The notes beneath the pieces are model-generated. The model saw only the letters and a program-made list of their open reading frames with translations. It did no database searches and was not told where the DNA came from. A stretch of 64,000 bases of DNA from Turritopsis dohrnii. Taxonomy: Eukaryota; Cnidaria; Hydrozoa; Anthoathecata; Oceaniidae. Numbering within the stretch: position 1 is the stretch's first letter; every line of letters starts with the position of its first letter. Shown piece by piece: positions 22,501 through 33,590 of the stretch. A program made the position numbers and the translations under genes. The stretch covers positions 868,001 through 932,000 of the forward strand of contig BQMF02000047.1 in the NCBI GenBank assembly GCA_027922465.2, read 5' to 3'.

Positions 22501-24078
22501 AATTTCCAGGAAACTGTGAACAAGTGCATTGTTGGATTGTCTTCACATTGTTTCGATTTTTACTCACAAACAGCCTTGAGAAAGCACTTGACATTAAATG
22601 GAGATTGTTTTGAAAAGAAACATAACATAACATATTAACATACTTTATCTTCCCACTCACCTCTTGCGGTTAGCTCGTAAGATGAAGTGTTGCAAGGCAT
22701 TTAGTTTTCCCATCACTAGCATCGACCTCCTCTCAGTCATCCATCAAATCGACATGCAGACGGACAATTTCATTATATATGTGGCGTATAAAGGAAGCTT
22801 ATAAATCTAACGGTAGAGGCAACTTTCAAACGCGACCATACTGACCGACTACAAACTTACACAGGCTGTGTGGACTAGTGGTACTAGACTAGATTGAATG
22901 TTAACTACTTCTATTCCCTGCACCCTTGTTTCGATGATTAAAACACAAAATTGAATATAATGTTCCAAAGTACGTGAAGTAATTCCCGACGATGGTATCA
23001 TAGAAGTAGTTGATGAAAAACATTCTACTTTATCGTTTTAGGTTTCCCTCAGTTTTTGTGGGGATGCGAAGAAGAAAAGTTCAAGTGAACCAACAAAGGT
23101 AAGCCACTAGACATTTTGATATTTGCTTGACACAGTCCTACTTGGGACTAAAATTACACCTTGAACATAATCTTAAAAATGGCTTTTAAACGTCTACTTT
23201 TGATTACCATGATCCTTCTGGTTCGCTGTATCCTGTCAGCAGAATTGGAAAAACGTATTTTTGGAATTATTTTCGAGCATACTGAAAGAAGTTACATTCT
23301 ATTTCCTATAAAATAGGAATGGAGTCATCGCAATAACATGTGCACTATGATACACCTCTATGGAGGATTCTGGTGATTCTCCCAGTTTAAGCAACTAGAC
23401 CTTTACAATATAGGCTCGATACTCGTTTGAAGAAAATTAAAAATATCGACTAGTTGAACTCAAGTTTGAGTAATATCTATGCATACTGAAAAATCAATCT
23501 CTACACTTTTGTGATTTAATGATTTAAAAATTTGATCCAAATTGGAGGTAAAGAGTTGTTGAATCATAATGGTAGATGTGGATGTGGTGCATAGGGGAGA
23601 ACACTAGTCGGCAAACGAGGCACCACTTAGAAAAAGTAAACATGCAAACCTTTTGAGATCATTGCCATAGTTACGCTGTTTCTTTTCCGGGAAAATGATA
23701 GGCTTTTCTGAAAATGACGTCAGAGTAATTTTAGCCTCTTTTCTAAATTTAGTAATTTTTGTTTTGCAAATGATGTAATTGATGACGTAGTTGTGATATT
23801 GATAGCAATGTCAGAACTGGCTCTGACGTTAGTTTAAAATACCTTTGTTATTAGGTTTAAATCAAATATGTGTGAGTCAACCTGGGGATTTAGTTCTAAA
23901 CAGTTTTGATTGACTAAAAACCAAGCACTGAAATTGATTCCCTATTTCCAATGTAAATAATAATACTAAATAAAGATAAGATAAACATACAGTTTAGAAA
24001 GTCTACGTAACTTGTTTGGACTTAAATTTTGGAACTTAATATATTCGTAGTGGATGTGGAGAAACTGGCAAGTGCTAA
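19502..24078. other. Long non-coding interval CEP83 to CREBRF
   Basis: About 4.6 kb without a convincing coding gene. The CEP83 3' end is preceded by a short (ATGTT)n run near 19165-19190. A T-rich homopolymer lies at 20771-20788. A possible exon (23042-23098) with a TTTTAG acceptor and GTAAGC donor is open in phase 0 (VSLSFCGDAKKKSSSEPTK) and could be a CREBRF leader exon or an alternative exon; unproven. Confidence 0.5.
23042..23098 (+). other. Candidate upstream exon (57 nt) before CREBRF
   Basis: It sits between TATCGTTTTAG and a GGTAAGCC donor and is open for 19 codons. It joins no coding exon of CREBRF cleanly, because that exon has an in-frame TAA just before its ATG, so a non-coding leader is the simpler reading. 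Confidence 0.3.
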
Positions 24079-26541
24079 ATGATTTACCCTGGAAAACTAA
24101 ACGCATATATCAAAGTCACCGCAACACCACCCATGTACCATAGCAACTACAAGCGCTGTATAAGATTCAATAACTACTCTACACTTTATCAATATTTCCA
24201 AATTAATTCCACCTCTCCTTATTCGATGCCAGAGCTCAAACGGTCAAGAAAAACAAAAAACATGGAGGAGGAAACATTAAATGAGGAAAACTTTAAGTCA
24301 TGTGATTTACCAATCCTCAAATCTTATCCAATCAAAGCACATTCTTCAAAATACGAACCAATGAGAGGCGACAGTTTCGAATCAGAAGATGTTGCTGACG
24401 ATGAAAAAAAGTCCCCTTCTCCGAGTAGTTCCTCGAGTTGTTGTGAAGACGAAACACCACTAGACTTAGATGAAGCATATCAATTTACGCCAAATCCTCA
24501 CAGGCTAATTGAATTGCGTCAACGAATTGACAGTTTCTCGGAGAAGTTAAACATTTTACGCAAAACTTCGAAGAGTCAAGAGAACAAGAAACTGAGAAAA
24601 CAAATATCATCCAGGTGAGTATTTTATTTATATTTATATTTATTGTATATTTATTTTCATATGCGAGAGAAATTATTGATCAAATGTTAGCGAGGAAAAT
24701 ATGCTATTTGAAAAAGGCTGTCGTGTAAACAAGGTTTTCCATTTTTTCCAGAATAAGTCAGCTGCGTAAGAACGTTTCACACGAACAAAACAAAATTAAA
24801 TATGGCGGATTAAAAGTGGAGCATGGTAACTAGAATTGCATTTTCTTTGTATTCTGTATGCTTCTTCTTCTCATTTCTTTCTTTCTTGGTACTATTGAGG
24901 GAATGAATTTTTGTAGATGTTGAAGCATTAGCGAGTATTTACTCGCTTAGACTGTTCGAGTAAATGGAAGTTCGAGTAATATACTGTTATAGAGAAATCA
25001 AGGGATGAGAAAAAAAATGTGGATTGCGGAACAAAGGATGCCAATTGGACAACAACAAACTTATCACAAACACCCCTTCGTGTTTTCTTCTCCGCATTCC
25101 TAGCTTATGATTTATGATTTTATAGGTTTGTCTAACCAAGTATAATCAGTAGTCAAAACACTGTTTCTTCTGGCTGGTTTAAAACGAGTAAATTCTTTTC
25201 GAATTAAAATAATAGACTTTGAACCATAAAGATGACATGACGATATCTTGGTACACAGACACACTCATGCCGTATAAAACTCTAAAGCTTTAGTTGATGT
25301 GCAATACAAATATACATACACATATATAAGTATTATTCTGATATGACAGGCTGTTTAGTTCCTGTTTATTTTGACCGGTGTGGTCATACGTTCGTGGTTT
25401 GCATATATTTCATAGCTATAACATCAACATTTAGTAAGAGCTTTGGTTATGGATGTCATCAGTACAAAAGTTTTGTGTTTACAAACTAATTAATGTCAAA
25501 CCGGGCTTAAAAACTGTGTTGCACAACGACATTGTTTAAATATTTCACATCAAGTGTTTATTTCATAAGCATTCCATGAAATGCTTTTGCTATGAGGTCA
25601 AGTAAATGACAAAAATCAAACCATGTTCATGAAAAATGTAAACCATTAGACATTTTGAGCATACTTTATTCTTTGATGTCTTTGATTGAATTCTTTGTCT
25701 TTAAATGGCAGTCTTGTATTCTCAGGCTTCGTGGAAGGATTTGGTGCTAGAGACTGCTAGTAGAGATGTGAATGCATCAATTTTAAAAAGATAAGAAAAT
25801 TAGGCAAGTTATAATAACAGAGCGATCACAAGGTTAGGAAAGCTCCAACATGAATGACGCAACCTTTTCGACCAAGCATCTGCCATTATGATTTACCAGC
25901 TTGAACTCTTACTATTTTCCATATATCGTCATAATAGTAATCACCTTGGAGAGATGGTCTCTTTCTGATTGTCTAAATAGAATTCAAAGATTAGTATATG
26001 ATCATCAAATCTATATTAATTTGTATTGACAGAAAGGGGGAACTATGAAGTACTCTTAAATGCAAACAACTAACTGATTCACAAAGAAGTAATACCACTA
26101 GATAGAATAGCCTTCAGTCAGGTGATTTGTCGTTTACTTGTTTTTCTAGAGCGCTTGGTATACTATATTAAGAAAACAAGGAAGTACCTATCACTGAAAA
26201 ACGTCAGTGTCGAAGAAAGGAATCACCTGCTTCAGAAAATCAACATGACTCTAAGTAAGTTTTCATCAGATGTGTTACTTAAGCTGACTGAAAATTATGG
26301 AGAAAGGAATAATGGAAAGATAACTTTAAGATATAAATAGTACAATCAGTTGGAAGAAAAACAAAATCAAGATTTGAAATGTCGTTTGCCAAAAAAATCT
26401 TAAGATCGGTGTACGTAGTGTACTATGGTCGTGTAATTTATGTTTGATTTTTCAGCTGATCGAGTTGCAGGCAATTATGAAGAGTTCATTGAATCTGTTG
26501 TTCAACAAACATTACAAAATGATACCTGTCAAAATAGATGA
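24079..26541 (+). CDS. CREBRF: CREBRF/REPTOR-like bZIP regulatory factor
   Basis: CREBRF (Drosophila REPTOR) is a bZIP-type transcription regulator in the nutrient/TORC1 and unfolded-protein responses. Four exons: 24079-24614, 24752-24825, 26150-26254, 26456-26541; phases 2, 1, 1 agree; 266 residues. The signature DEAYQFTPNPHRLIELRQRI matches the vertebrate DLTPNPRKL stretch that precedes the bZIP. It is followed by KSQENKKLRKQISSR|ISQLRKNVSHEQNKIKYGGL, equivalent to the human basic region ending in YEANKVKLWGL, then ERLVYYIKKTRKYL as zipper. The last exon VAGNYEEFIESVVQQTL matches the human VAGQTSEFVNQVLEKT tail. The protein is much shorter than human (639 residues), and upstream exons may be missing although a stop (24076) precedes the ATG. 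Serine-rich SPSPSSSSS lies near residue 113. Later in-frame ATGs (24133, 24226) are alternative starts. Confidence 0.82.
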
Positions 26542-26627
26542 TTTTTGGAAAAGAGCTGGTCCTAAGCGAAAAAAACTAGAAGATTGAATATGCTGATAAG
26601 CCTTGCATTCATGAAACAAATAAACTG

Positions 26628-26637
26628 AATAAATAAA
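26628..26637 (+). terminator. CREBRF polyadenylation signals
   Basis: Two overlapping AATAAA hexamers lie about 90 bases after the CREBRF stop, an ordinary distance for a short 3' UTR. Confidence 0.65.
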
Positions 26638-27318
26638 ATCCCAAAACACGACAGTAATGCTAAAACAAACAAAACAAAAAAACAGAGTTTCTGTTACTTC
26701 TTAAATTTCGTCCCCGTATATAAATTTGTTTTGTTTTTATGATATTAAATCGCAATTGTTATCAAATGAACTATGGACTATTGCTTCTCTTTGTAAAATA
26801 TGAGCACTGCAATATAACCGACATAATTGACAAAACATAACGATAGTTTAGCAATTCATTTGAAGCATCTTCTTCTGCTGTCTTTTTATACACTTTATAC
26901 TTTTTTCAATATATATGTTTTTTATTTGAAAAAAAGTTATTTTAAAGGAATTTTTATATTGTATAAAGAATTTAGATGTTTGTAATATATGTACATTTTA
27001 GATCTTGTAAAAGTCTGAAAATTTGAAAAAATGCACCATATAAGTTTGAATAAACCTTTATCTACAGGTGGTCAAATGTTTTCTTGCCTTTTGAAAAATA
27101 CAGCATAATAGCATAACATGCATTGAATAACTATTTTAGGCAATTTTTGGTCATCTGAGTGATCTCGCCGAAAATGAAAATAAGATGAGAAAAAGTCTTG
27201 CATTAAATGTGAAGTGAACACTTTTTCCGCGCAGTGGGATCATTCTTACATCATGCATGCATATAACTGTTCACTCATCGGTAGTGATATTAGTATTTAT
27301 ATATAATTAACAATTCTA

Positions 27319-27995
27319 CAGTGTGTTTCAAAAAAAAGGCTACCCAAAAAATTATTCACTGTAGCGTTTGACATAATTCTTAATATAAGAAAAGTTTTAT
27401 ACCAAAAGAAAGAGAAAGGGAAAGGCTATCCAATGACATAAAAATCACATAGAAATGTTAAATATTTCAGAAGTTATAAGGGATTTTATCCGACATTTTA
27501 TTACTCCGATTTTTTATGATTAATTAACACTTCGATATAATAACAATTGCATTTACTGTGTGATTAGAATTCGAATAAATTTACAACTTCCTTTGTAATT
27601 AAGTGGAAAGTAATTAACAAACTCCCATATAAGAAAATTATTTCTGCACCTAAGGCGTGTGCAGTTGCTAAATTTGAGGAGAGGAGCTGTGTTGTGTACA
27701 ACACGTGCAGAGAAACAAAAAAGATATTTTTGTTTTTAATGGATTTTCTAGATTTTTTACGACTTAATTGCTATTATATCAAAGTGCTAATTGATCATAA
27801 AAAATCTGAGTAATAAAATGTTGGATAAAATCCCTTATAACTTCTGAAATATTTAATATTTCAATAGAATTTTACTGTCATTGGATAGCCTTTCTTTTTC
27901 TCTTTTTTTTGGTATAAAACTTTTCTTATATTAAGAATTATGTCAAACGCTACAGTGAATAATTTTTTGGGTAGCCTTATTTTTGAAACACACTG
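27319..27995. mobile_element. Foldback MITE A, CAGTGTGTTTC ends
   Basis: The ends are CAGTGTGTTTCAAAAAAAAG and its inverted counterpart, with arms alike for more than 200 bp (for example TTGACATAATTCTTAATATA at left, inverted at about 27940). TA flanks both sides. 677 bp, no ORF. Consistent with a Tc1/mariner-mobilised MITE. Confidence 0.88.
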
Positions 27996-28007
27996 TATAT
28001 AGAACTA

Positions 28008-28631
28008 CAGTGTGTTTCATAATGTTGGAAATGGAAATCTTATAGCTGTTTTTTTAAATGAATATACCGAATTTTAAGATAATTTTTACACCGTTGAAAA
28101 GCCATTTTCAAGTTCTTTCGGATAGTATGTTTTGGTGAAAAATGAAAAAGTGGTTTTTGAAAAAATAATGAAAATGTCTTGGAAAAATGTAATTAAATTT
28201 TTAATGGTCGATTAACATGTAGTTTAATTACACCGTGCTTATTGTTTCAAAGCACTGAATCCATTCAAATTTTTTATTAATTTTATGTTTGCGCTGAGAA
28301 CCCCAAATTGATATTTTGAAACATAAAAGTTAAACGTTTTTTGTGAACACACAGCTTAAATTTGTTTATTGTTTTCCAAATTGCTGTTATTGTTTCAAAA
28401 AATCTTTTCTTTTCATTTACATCTTAATCGACCATTAAAAATTTAATTGCATTTTTCCAAGACATTTTCCTTATTTTTATAAGAACCACTTCTTCATTTT
28501 TCACAAGAATATACTAGCTGAAAGAGCTTGAAAATGGCTTTCCATTGATGTAAAAATTATTTTGAAATTCGGTATATTCATTTAAAAAAACAGCTTTGAA
28601 ATTTCCGTTTCCAACACTATGAAACACACTG
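28008..28631. mobile_element. Foldback MITE B, CAGTGTGTTTC ends
   Basis: Begins 12 bases after MITE A. CAGTGTGTTTCATAATGTTG is inverted at the right end, with long arms (AAATTTTTAATGGTCGATTA and its complement near 28425). Flanked by TA. The interior differs from MITE A, so it is a different subfamily with the same termini. Confidence 0.88.
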
Positions 28632-29081
28632 TATATAGTTACCGTTGTCAGATAGAATTGGCTGAAATCTATTTATGCCATGAGGCCGTGCATAAATTCA
28701 GTAAATTCCCAAGGTAGATAGAAGTACATGTTCTCATTGTAATTGGGAAGCTAAGTTTAGCCATGAAAGTAGTTACAGATAACACCCTGAAGTAGCTACT
28801 TATAGTTTGTTCACTACATTCATGTACAAACACGGCTGAATACTTCGGTGACCTTTCAAATTTTAATGATCGCTATCAAAAATAAGGCTATCTTTATGTC
28901 TGAACTTTTAGAGTTTTCAGGTTTGACACACACATCGCATATAATTTATGAATACTAACCATCGCGCGTATAAGTTGTTTTGATGAAAATAAAAGATGAA
29001 AATAAAAGAACAATAGGCTTTTGTTGAAATGTGCGTAATACATTCAATGTAACACTTATTTTAAAAGAAAAAGGTTTTTTA

Positions 29082-29470
29082 GGGGCTGTTCATATGGAGG
29101 TGAGCTGACCCGGTTAACCGGGCTGGCTCACTTGAATGAGATGACATTCACCCACCGTTCATATGGCTTTTCTCATCCCACTTAACCGGGCTGGAGAATG
29201 TTTTTTAAGTCACGTAAATAATAATTCGAATTTCGACGCGTGCGCACTTGTCTAAAATCTATCCCACGGGCTGGTCTGCTCATATGAACAAATTTCATCT
29301 CACCTAGGTGAGATCCCGGTCAAATGAAATGAGATCTCACTTAAGTGAGCCAGCCCGCTTTTCATATGAACACAATTTATTTTTATAAAGATTTCTTAAT
29401 AACAGTAAGATCCCTGCTAAGTGAGCTAGCCCGGCTAACCGGGCCAGCTCACCTCCATATGAGCAGCCCC
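29082..29470. mobile_element. 389-bp foldback MITE with TTA duplication
   Basis: GGGGCTGTTCATATGGAGGT and its inverted copy bound the element. TTA occurs on both sides (29079-29081, 29471-29473). Each arm contains an internal palindrome (CCCGGTTAACCGGG at left) and repeated CTGGCTCAC/GTGAGCTAG motifs. The TSD suggests PIF/Harbinger. Confidence 0.85.
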
Positions 29471-29586
29471 TTAAAGGACACAATGTAGCAATTATGGAAA
29501 AAATAATCTTTGTTCAACTTTTCTATACGTTCAATGTCCCTGAAGAGGTTTTTTTTATACTTAACTAAAATTTATTTTAAAACATG

Positions 29587-30191
29587 CAGTGTGTCTCAAA
29601 ATGTCTTATCCACCAACTTTCAAGGCGTATATCTCATTACATGTCTGATAAAATATTGTGAATTTTATATCACAAGAAAGAGCTTTTCGTGCCCTATCCA
29701 TTAATATAAAATGTTTGATAAAATATTTGTTCTTCGAAAAGATATTGAAGAAAAACTCAAGGATTTGGTTCATTAAATTCTTAAAAGTCAATTAGCTCAT
29801 TTTACAATGAAGGCCATTTTTAAACACAATAAAAAAAATTAAAAATCATCATGCAGTAAAAAATTTTTGTTTGAAATTTTTAAGATTAGTTGTTATGGGA
29901 AATTAATACGCAAAGCTATACTTAAAACTTTCTAAAGGTTTCACCAACAGAACAAAAGATAATTACTTCATTAAAAGGTCAGTTAATTGACTTTTAAGAA
30001 TTTAATGAACTAAATCGTTGAGTTTTCCTTCAATATCTCTTCGAAGAACAAATATTTTGGCAAACATTTTATATTAATGGATAGAGCATGAAAAGCTCTT
30101 TCGTGTGATATAAAATTCACAATATTTTATCAGACATGTAATGAGAAATACGCCTTGAAAGTTGGTGGATAAGACATTTTGAGACACACTG
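29587..30191. mobile_element. Foldback MITE C, CAGTGTGTCTC ends
   Basis: CAGTGTGTCTCAAAATGTCT and its inverse bound 605 bp in which the arms match for more than 200 bp with few differences. The right flank is TA, the left is TG, so one TSD copy has mutated or the insertion is a rearranged copy. Third member of the CAGTGTGT-ended group within 3 kb. Confidence 0.85.
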
Positions 30192-30907
30192 TACTATGGT
30201 CGCATTTTTTATGTTTGATGTTTTTTAATTTATGTGCTAATGAGAAAGCTTATCAGACCAAAACTAACGATTTGGCCATGAATGTGGTGAACAGACTATA
30301 CGTAAAGTATTCAAAAAAGTCTTCTGATTTGTTTGCATAGGTTGTAGATGCGCAATTGATGAAACTAAACATTTTCAATAGAGCACTTTTTATCAAGTAA
30401 AAATTTACACGTTTTTTGAATAACTTTATTTGGAAGATCCGTTATCCAGCAAATAAAGTCATACTTTTTCTTGAAAAGGTGTCCTGAATCTGTTACTTTG
30501 ATTTGATTGTCTCCAGCGTTCGCTACTTGTTCTCAGAAAAAAAGAAGCAAGTCCAAACATTGGAAAGGGTATGTCTGTTCATTTAGCTTTGCACGGGTAG
30601 ATAAGAATGAGATCATGAACGAAATAAATAAATTTGACTCGACAAAAGCCATACAAGGTGATGCTGTTTGAACATGATCATTATCTTATAAAAGATAACA
30701 GTGATATTTTTGGAAAATACAAAATAAATTGCGAGAATGCCTCTCCCCAATGTACTACACCTTTCTAGTTGCATCAAAGTTAACGAGTTGGCTGGAACTC
30801 GCATCACCCCTTAACATCTATCCAATGGGATCCACTGATTCGTAGGCATTCAGGTCCAATTGAGCGTGTTCGCTCCCCTCGTCTGCTACGAACTAGTGTG
30901 ATCAATA

Positions 30908-30982
30908 GGAGCTGGTAGCTTAGTGGTTAGAGCAATCGCCCGGCAAGCAAAAGGTCGTGGGTTCGAGTCCCACTAGACCCGA
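30908..30982 (+). mobile_element. tRNA-like SINE head or tRNA pseudogene
   Basis: GGTAGCTTAGTGGTTAGAGC is an A box and D arm, and GTGGGTTCGAGTCCCAC a complete T arm and B box. The anticodon stem does not pair, and the acceptor ends (GAGCTGG and TAGACCC) do not match. It is therefore not a functional tRNA. Confidence 0.6.
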
Positions 30983-31084
30983 TAACTTTGCGAAAGAAAG
31001 AATTATAGACAACTGAGTATTTTGCCTAATTACTCGAAAAATGCATCTTTAAACAAATATCTGCTTATTTCAATGACATACTTT

Positions 31085-32012
31085 ATATAAGTCACAGTTT
31101 GGTTTCAGTAAGGGTCACAGCACCCAACACTGTCTAATCTTACTTATAATGGAGGGTCCTTTGGACCACTACTGACGGACCTGTCAAAAGCGTTTGCTTG
31201 CCTTTCCCTAATTCCCAAACTAAACACCTACCAAGTGACTTTACCGGCATTACGACTTTACCGGCATTACGACTTATTCATGATTACCTTACCTCTAGGA
31301 AGCAGAGAAAACTCTATGTTCAGTTCCTGGCTTGATGTCATTTACAGGATCCCATAGGGATCGATGATAGGTCCTCCAATGTTCAATATTTTTCTCTGTG
31401 ACTTATTTTCTTTAATTGATGATGCTGATACTGCCAGCTACGCAGATGACAACACATGTCACGGATGAGAATATAACGTCACTTGAGAAAACAGTAAGAA
31501 GGATATCCCGGTGGTTTTGCAAGAATGGAAACAAACTTTGATAAATGCCACCTATTACTTAGTGGTAAAAACTCAGCTGTAGCTAATGTCGATATGCAGA
31601 TTGAAAATAGTCAAGTAGAAAAATTACTTGGGATAACATTTGATCCAAAATTAACTTTTAATTCTCAATATGTAAGAATAGGCTTTGCAAAAGTTTAAAC
31701 GCAATTGCAAGAATACTACCTGAGGTTACGAGTATACATAAAAGACGAGCTTTCGTCAATTGCTTCTTCAATTCACTATTTAACTATTGTCCCCTTATTT
31801 GGATGTGTCATAGTAGCACATTTAACAATCGGATTAACAGCCTGCATGAAAGTGCCCTTAGAATGATTTGCAATGATAAATCAACACCACTTGAAGAGCT
31901 TTTTTCAAAGGATGGATTTGTCTCTATACGCATAAAGAATATTCAAAGTTTAATGATAGAGTTAAAAATAAATTATCCCCTTCATCGTTATCAGACCACA
32001 TATTTAAAGTAA
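31085..32012 (+). pseudogene. Decayed CR1-like LINE reverse transcriptase
   Basis: Fragments in shifting frames follow the usual order of a non-LTR reverse transcriptase: FGFSKGHSTQH, LLTDLSKAFAC, FNIFLCDLF, then ASYADDNT with the catalytic YADD at 31439-31450. After further frame shifts come CHLLLSGKN, VEKLLGITFDPKLTFN, FNYCPLIWMCHSSTFNNRIN and IRIKNIQSLMIELKI. In-frame stops and indels show the copy is dead. No endonuclease part is seen. Family placement in the CR1/Jockey group is by motif style. Confidence 0.88.
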
Positions 32013-32300
32013 AGGACACGTCATTTTATCACCTTCAAACAACCTCCAATAAAGTACGAATTGGAAAAGCATGTTGTCCTCCTGGTCACGAAATGTTTAG
32101 GGAACAAGGTATGCGAAAATTTTGAAACATACTTTGAATTAAATTGTCACGAAAAGCAAACACGTAACAGTGGAATGCTGATTAAAATCCCTAATACGAG
32201 ACTACAATTGGCTAAATTAGGAAGATTTGTAAACTCGACGAGCCTGTTACACGAAAAAAATCAATTACTTGTGAGAATTCTTTTAAAACTCTTCTATTAA
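32013..32300 (+). pseudogene. LINE C-terminal fragment
   Basis: A short open frame containing TRNSGMLIKIPNTRLQLAKL resembles the extreme C-terminus of CR1/L2-type reverse transcriptases (RNxGxxIRLPxxRLEFA). It continues the preceding remnant or belongs to a second, overlapping copy. Confidence 0.5.
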
Positions 32301-32785
32301 AACGGTGATTCAGAGATTTAAAGCCTTTTGTTGTATCAAAAGAAACATCATTACTTTGCTACATCATTACTAAGTGTTGATGTGAAGTTTCTAATGACTT
32401 TGTAGCGAAAATTTCACGAACACCTCTACTAAGTTGTATACAATTCCCTACAAATTTATAGAAAAATAGTTTCGTGTAAAAGAAACATGATTTTTCCAAA
32501 TCCTGCTAATCTCGTTTCTTTTCCACATGCTACATGCTACAACAACCTACCCAATTTAGATTCGTGCCAAAGAAAATTTTATCGATTTTAGAAAATCTGT
32601 TATAAATTATTTTATGTAAATGAATTATTTTTACCTGTTTTGACTATTTTTAACTATGCAAGCAATTCTAGCCTCAAATGAGCGCCTTATCTAATCTCTT
32701 TTTACTTGTAATTTTAATTTCAAACAGGACGTATATGAATGGCAATATTTTAATATTGAAGTACCTATCCTGTATAAAAATTCTT

Positions 32786-32805
32786 AAAATAAATAAATCC
32801 ACAAA

Positions 32806-32848
<43 letters not shown>

Positions 32849-32862
32849 ACAAATAAATAAAT
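32786..32862. repeat. (AAAT)n microsatellite
   Basis: About 19 tetranucleotide units. It lies downstream of the LINE remnant, where CR1/L2-type elements often end in short repeats, so it may be that tail. Confidence 0.8.
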
Positions 32863-32875
32863 AATAAACACTTTA

Positions 32876-33590
32876 AGTTAAGCAGAAAGTTTCGCGGGCA
32901 GAAAGTTTCGCGAGGATGGAAAATCGCGAAATTTCGCGAAGAACAATTTTAGAATAAATGTTACTGATAAAACTTTCGCGAATGACAATGAATGAAGAAT
33001 TGCAAAAAAAACTATCGAAATGTAAATAGAAATAAAGTAAAGACTGTCTCTGACTGTCATTTTGGAGTGAGTCATTCATTTCTTCCCATTCCGAATCTTC
33101 ATCACTACCATCCTCGATCAAATCAGACCTTCTCCCACACAAAATCTCGAATTCTTCAACTTTGTGATGACGCTACCCCCATTAATGAGCGTACCACCTG
33201 CCACTTCGACGGAAAAAAAACAAAAGAAAGAAAAGAACTACTTTTGACCCAGCTTCAAGTGGAAGTAGTGGTATTCGTGAAATGTTTTTGGGTGGTAGCA
33301 AGAAGAGTAATAGACACAACCAGAAAATTGTGTAATTATTGATGAGTAACTCAATGTTAAAGAATCAAATAAATAAAAACTCTCTTTCTCTCTCTCACTC
33401 TCTCCGTTTGTATCTCAGGACATCCCTAAAAATTAACTAAAACCACTCTTGGATTCCTTGTTATTTGAGAATTATTTGTTGTTGAAAAAACTTTCGCGAT
33501 TTTTAGAAAAACTTGACTTTTCGCGAAAAAAACTTTCGCGAATTTCGATTTCACTTTCTTACCTGGCAGAAACTTTCGCGAAAAAGTGGC
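32876..33590. mobile_element. Rearranged pogo-like element, GCAGAAAGTTTCGCG ends
   Basis: GCAGAAAGTTTCGCGGGCAG at the left and GCAGAAACTTTCGCG at the right (33568-33590), with many TTTCGCGA copies in between. Near 33050-33170 the minus strand encodes VEEFEILCGRRSD and DGSDEDSEWEEM, homologous to the transposase tail in the element at 35117. It is deleted and internally scrambled. Confidence 0.65.

Noticed and set aside
30908..30982. Functional tRNA gene
   Set aside because: The T arm is perfect but the acceptor ends mismatch and the anticodon stem does not pair; better read as SINE or pseudogene.
32674..32871. Protein with repeated FIYL units
   Set aside because: Translation of the (AAAT)n microsatellite.
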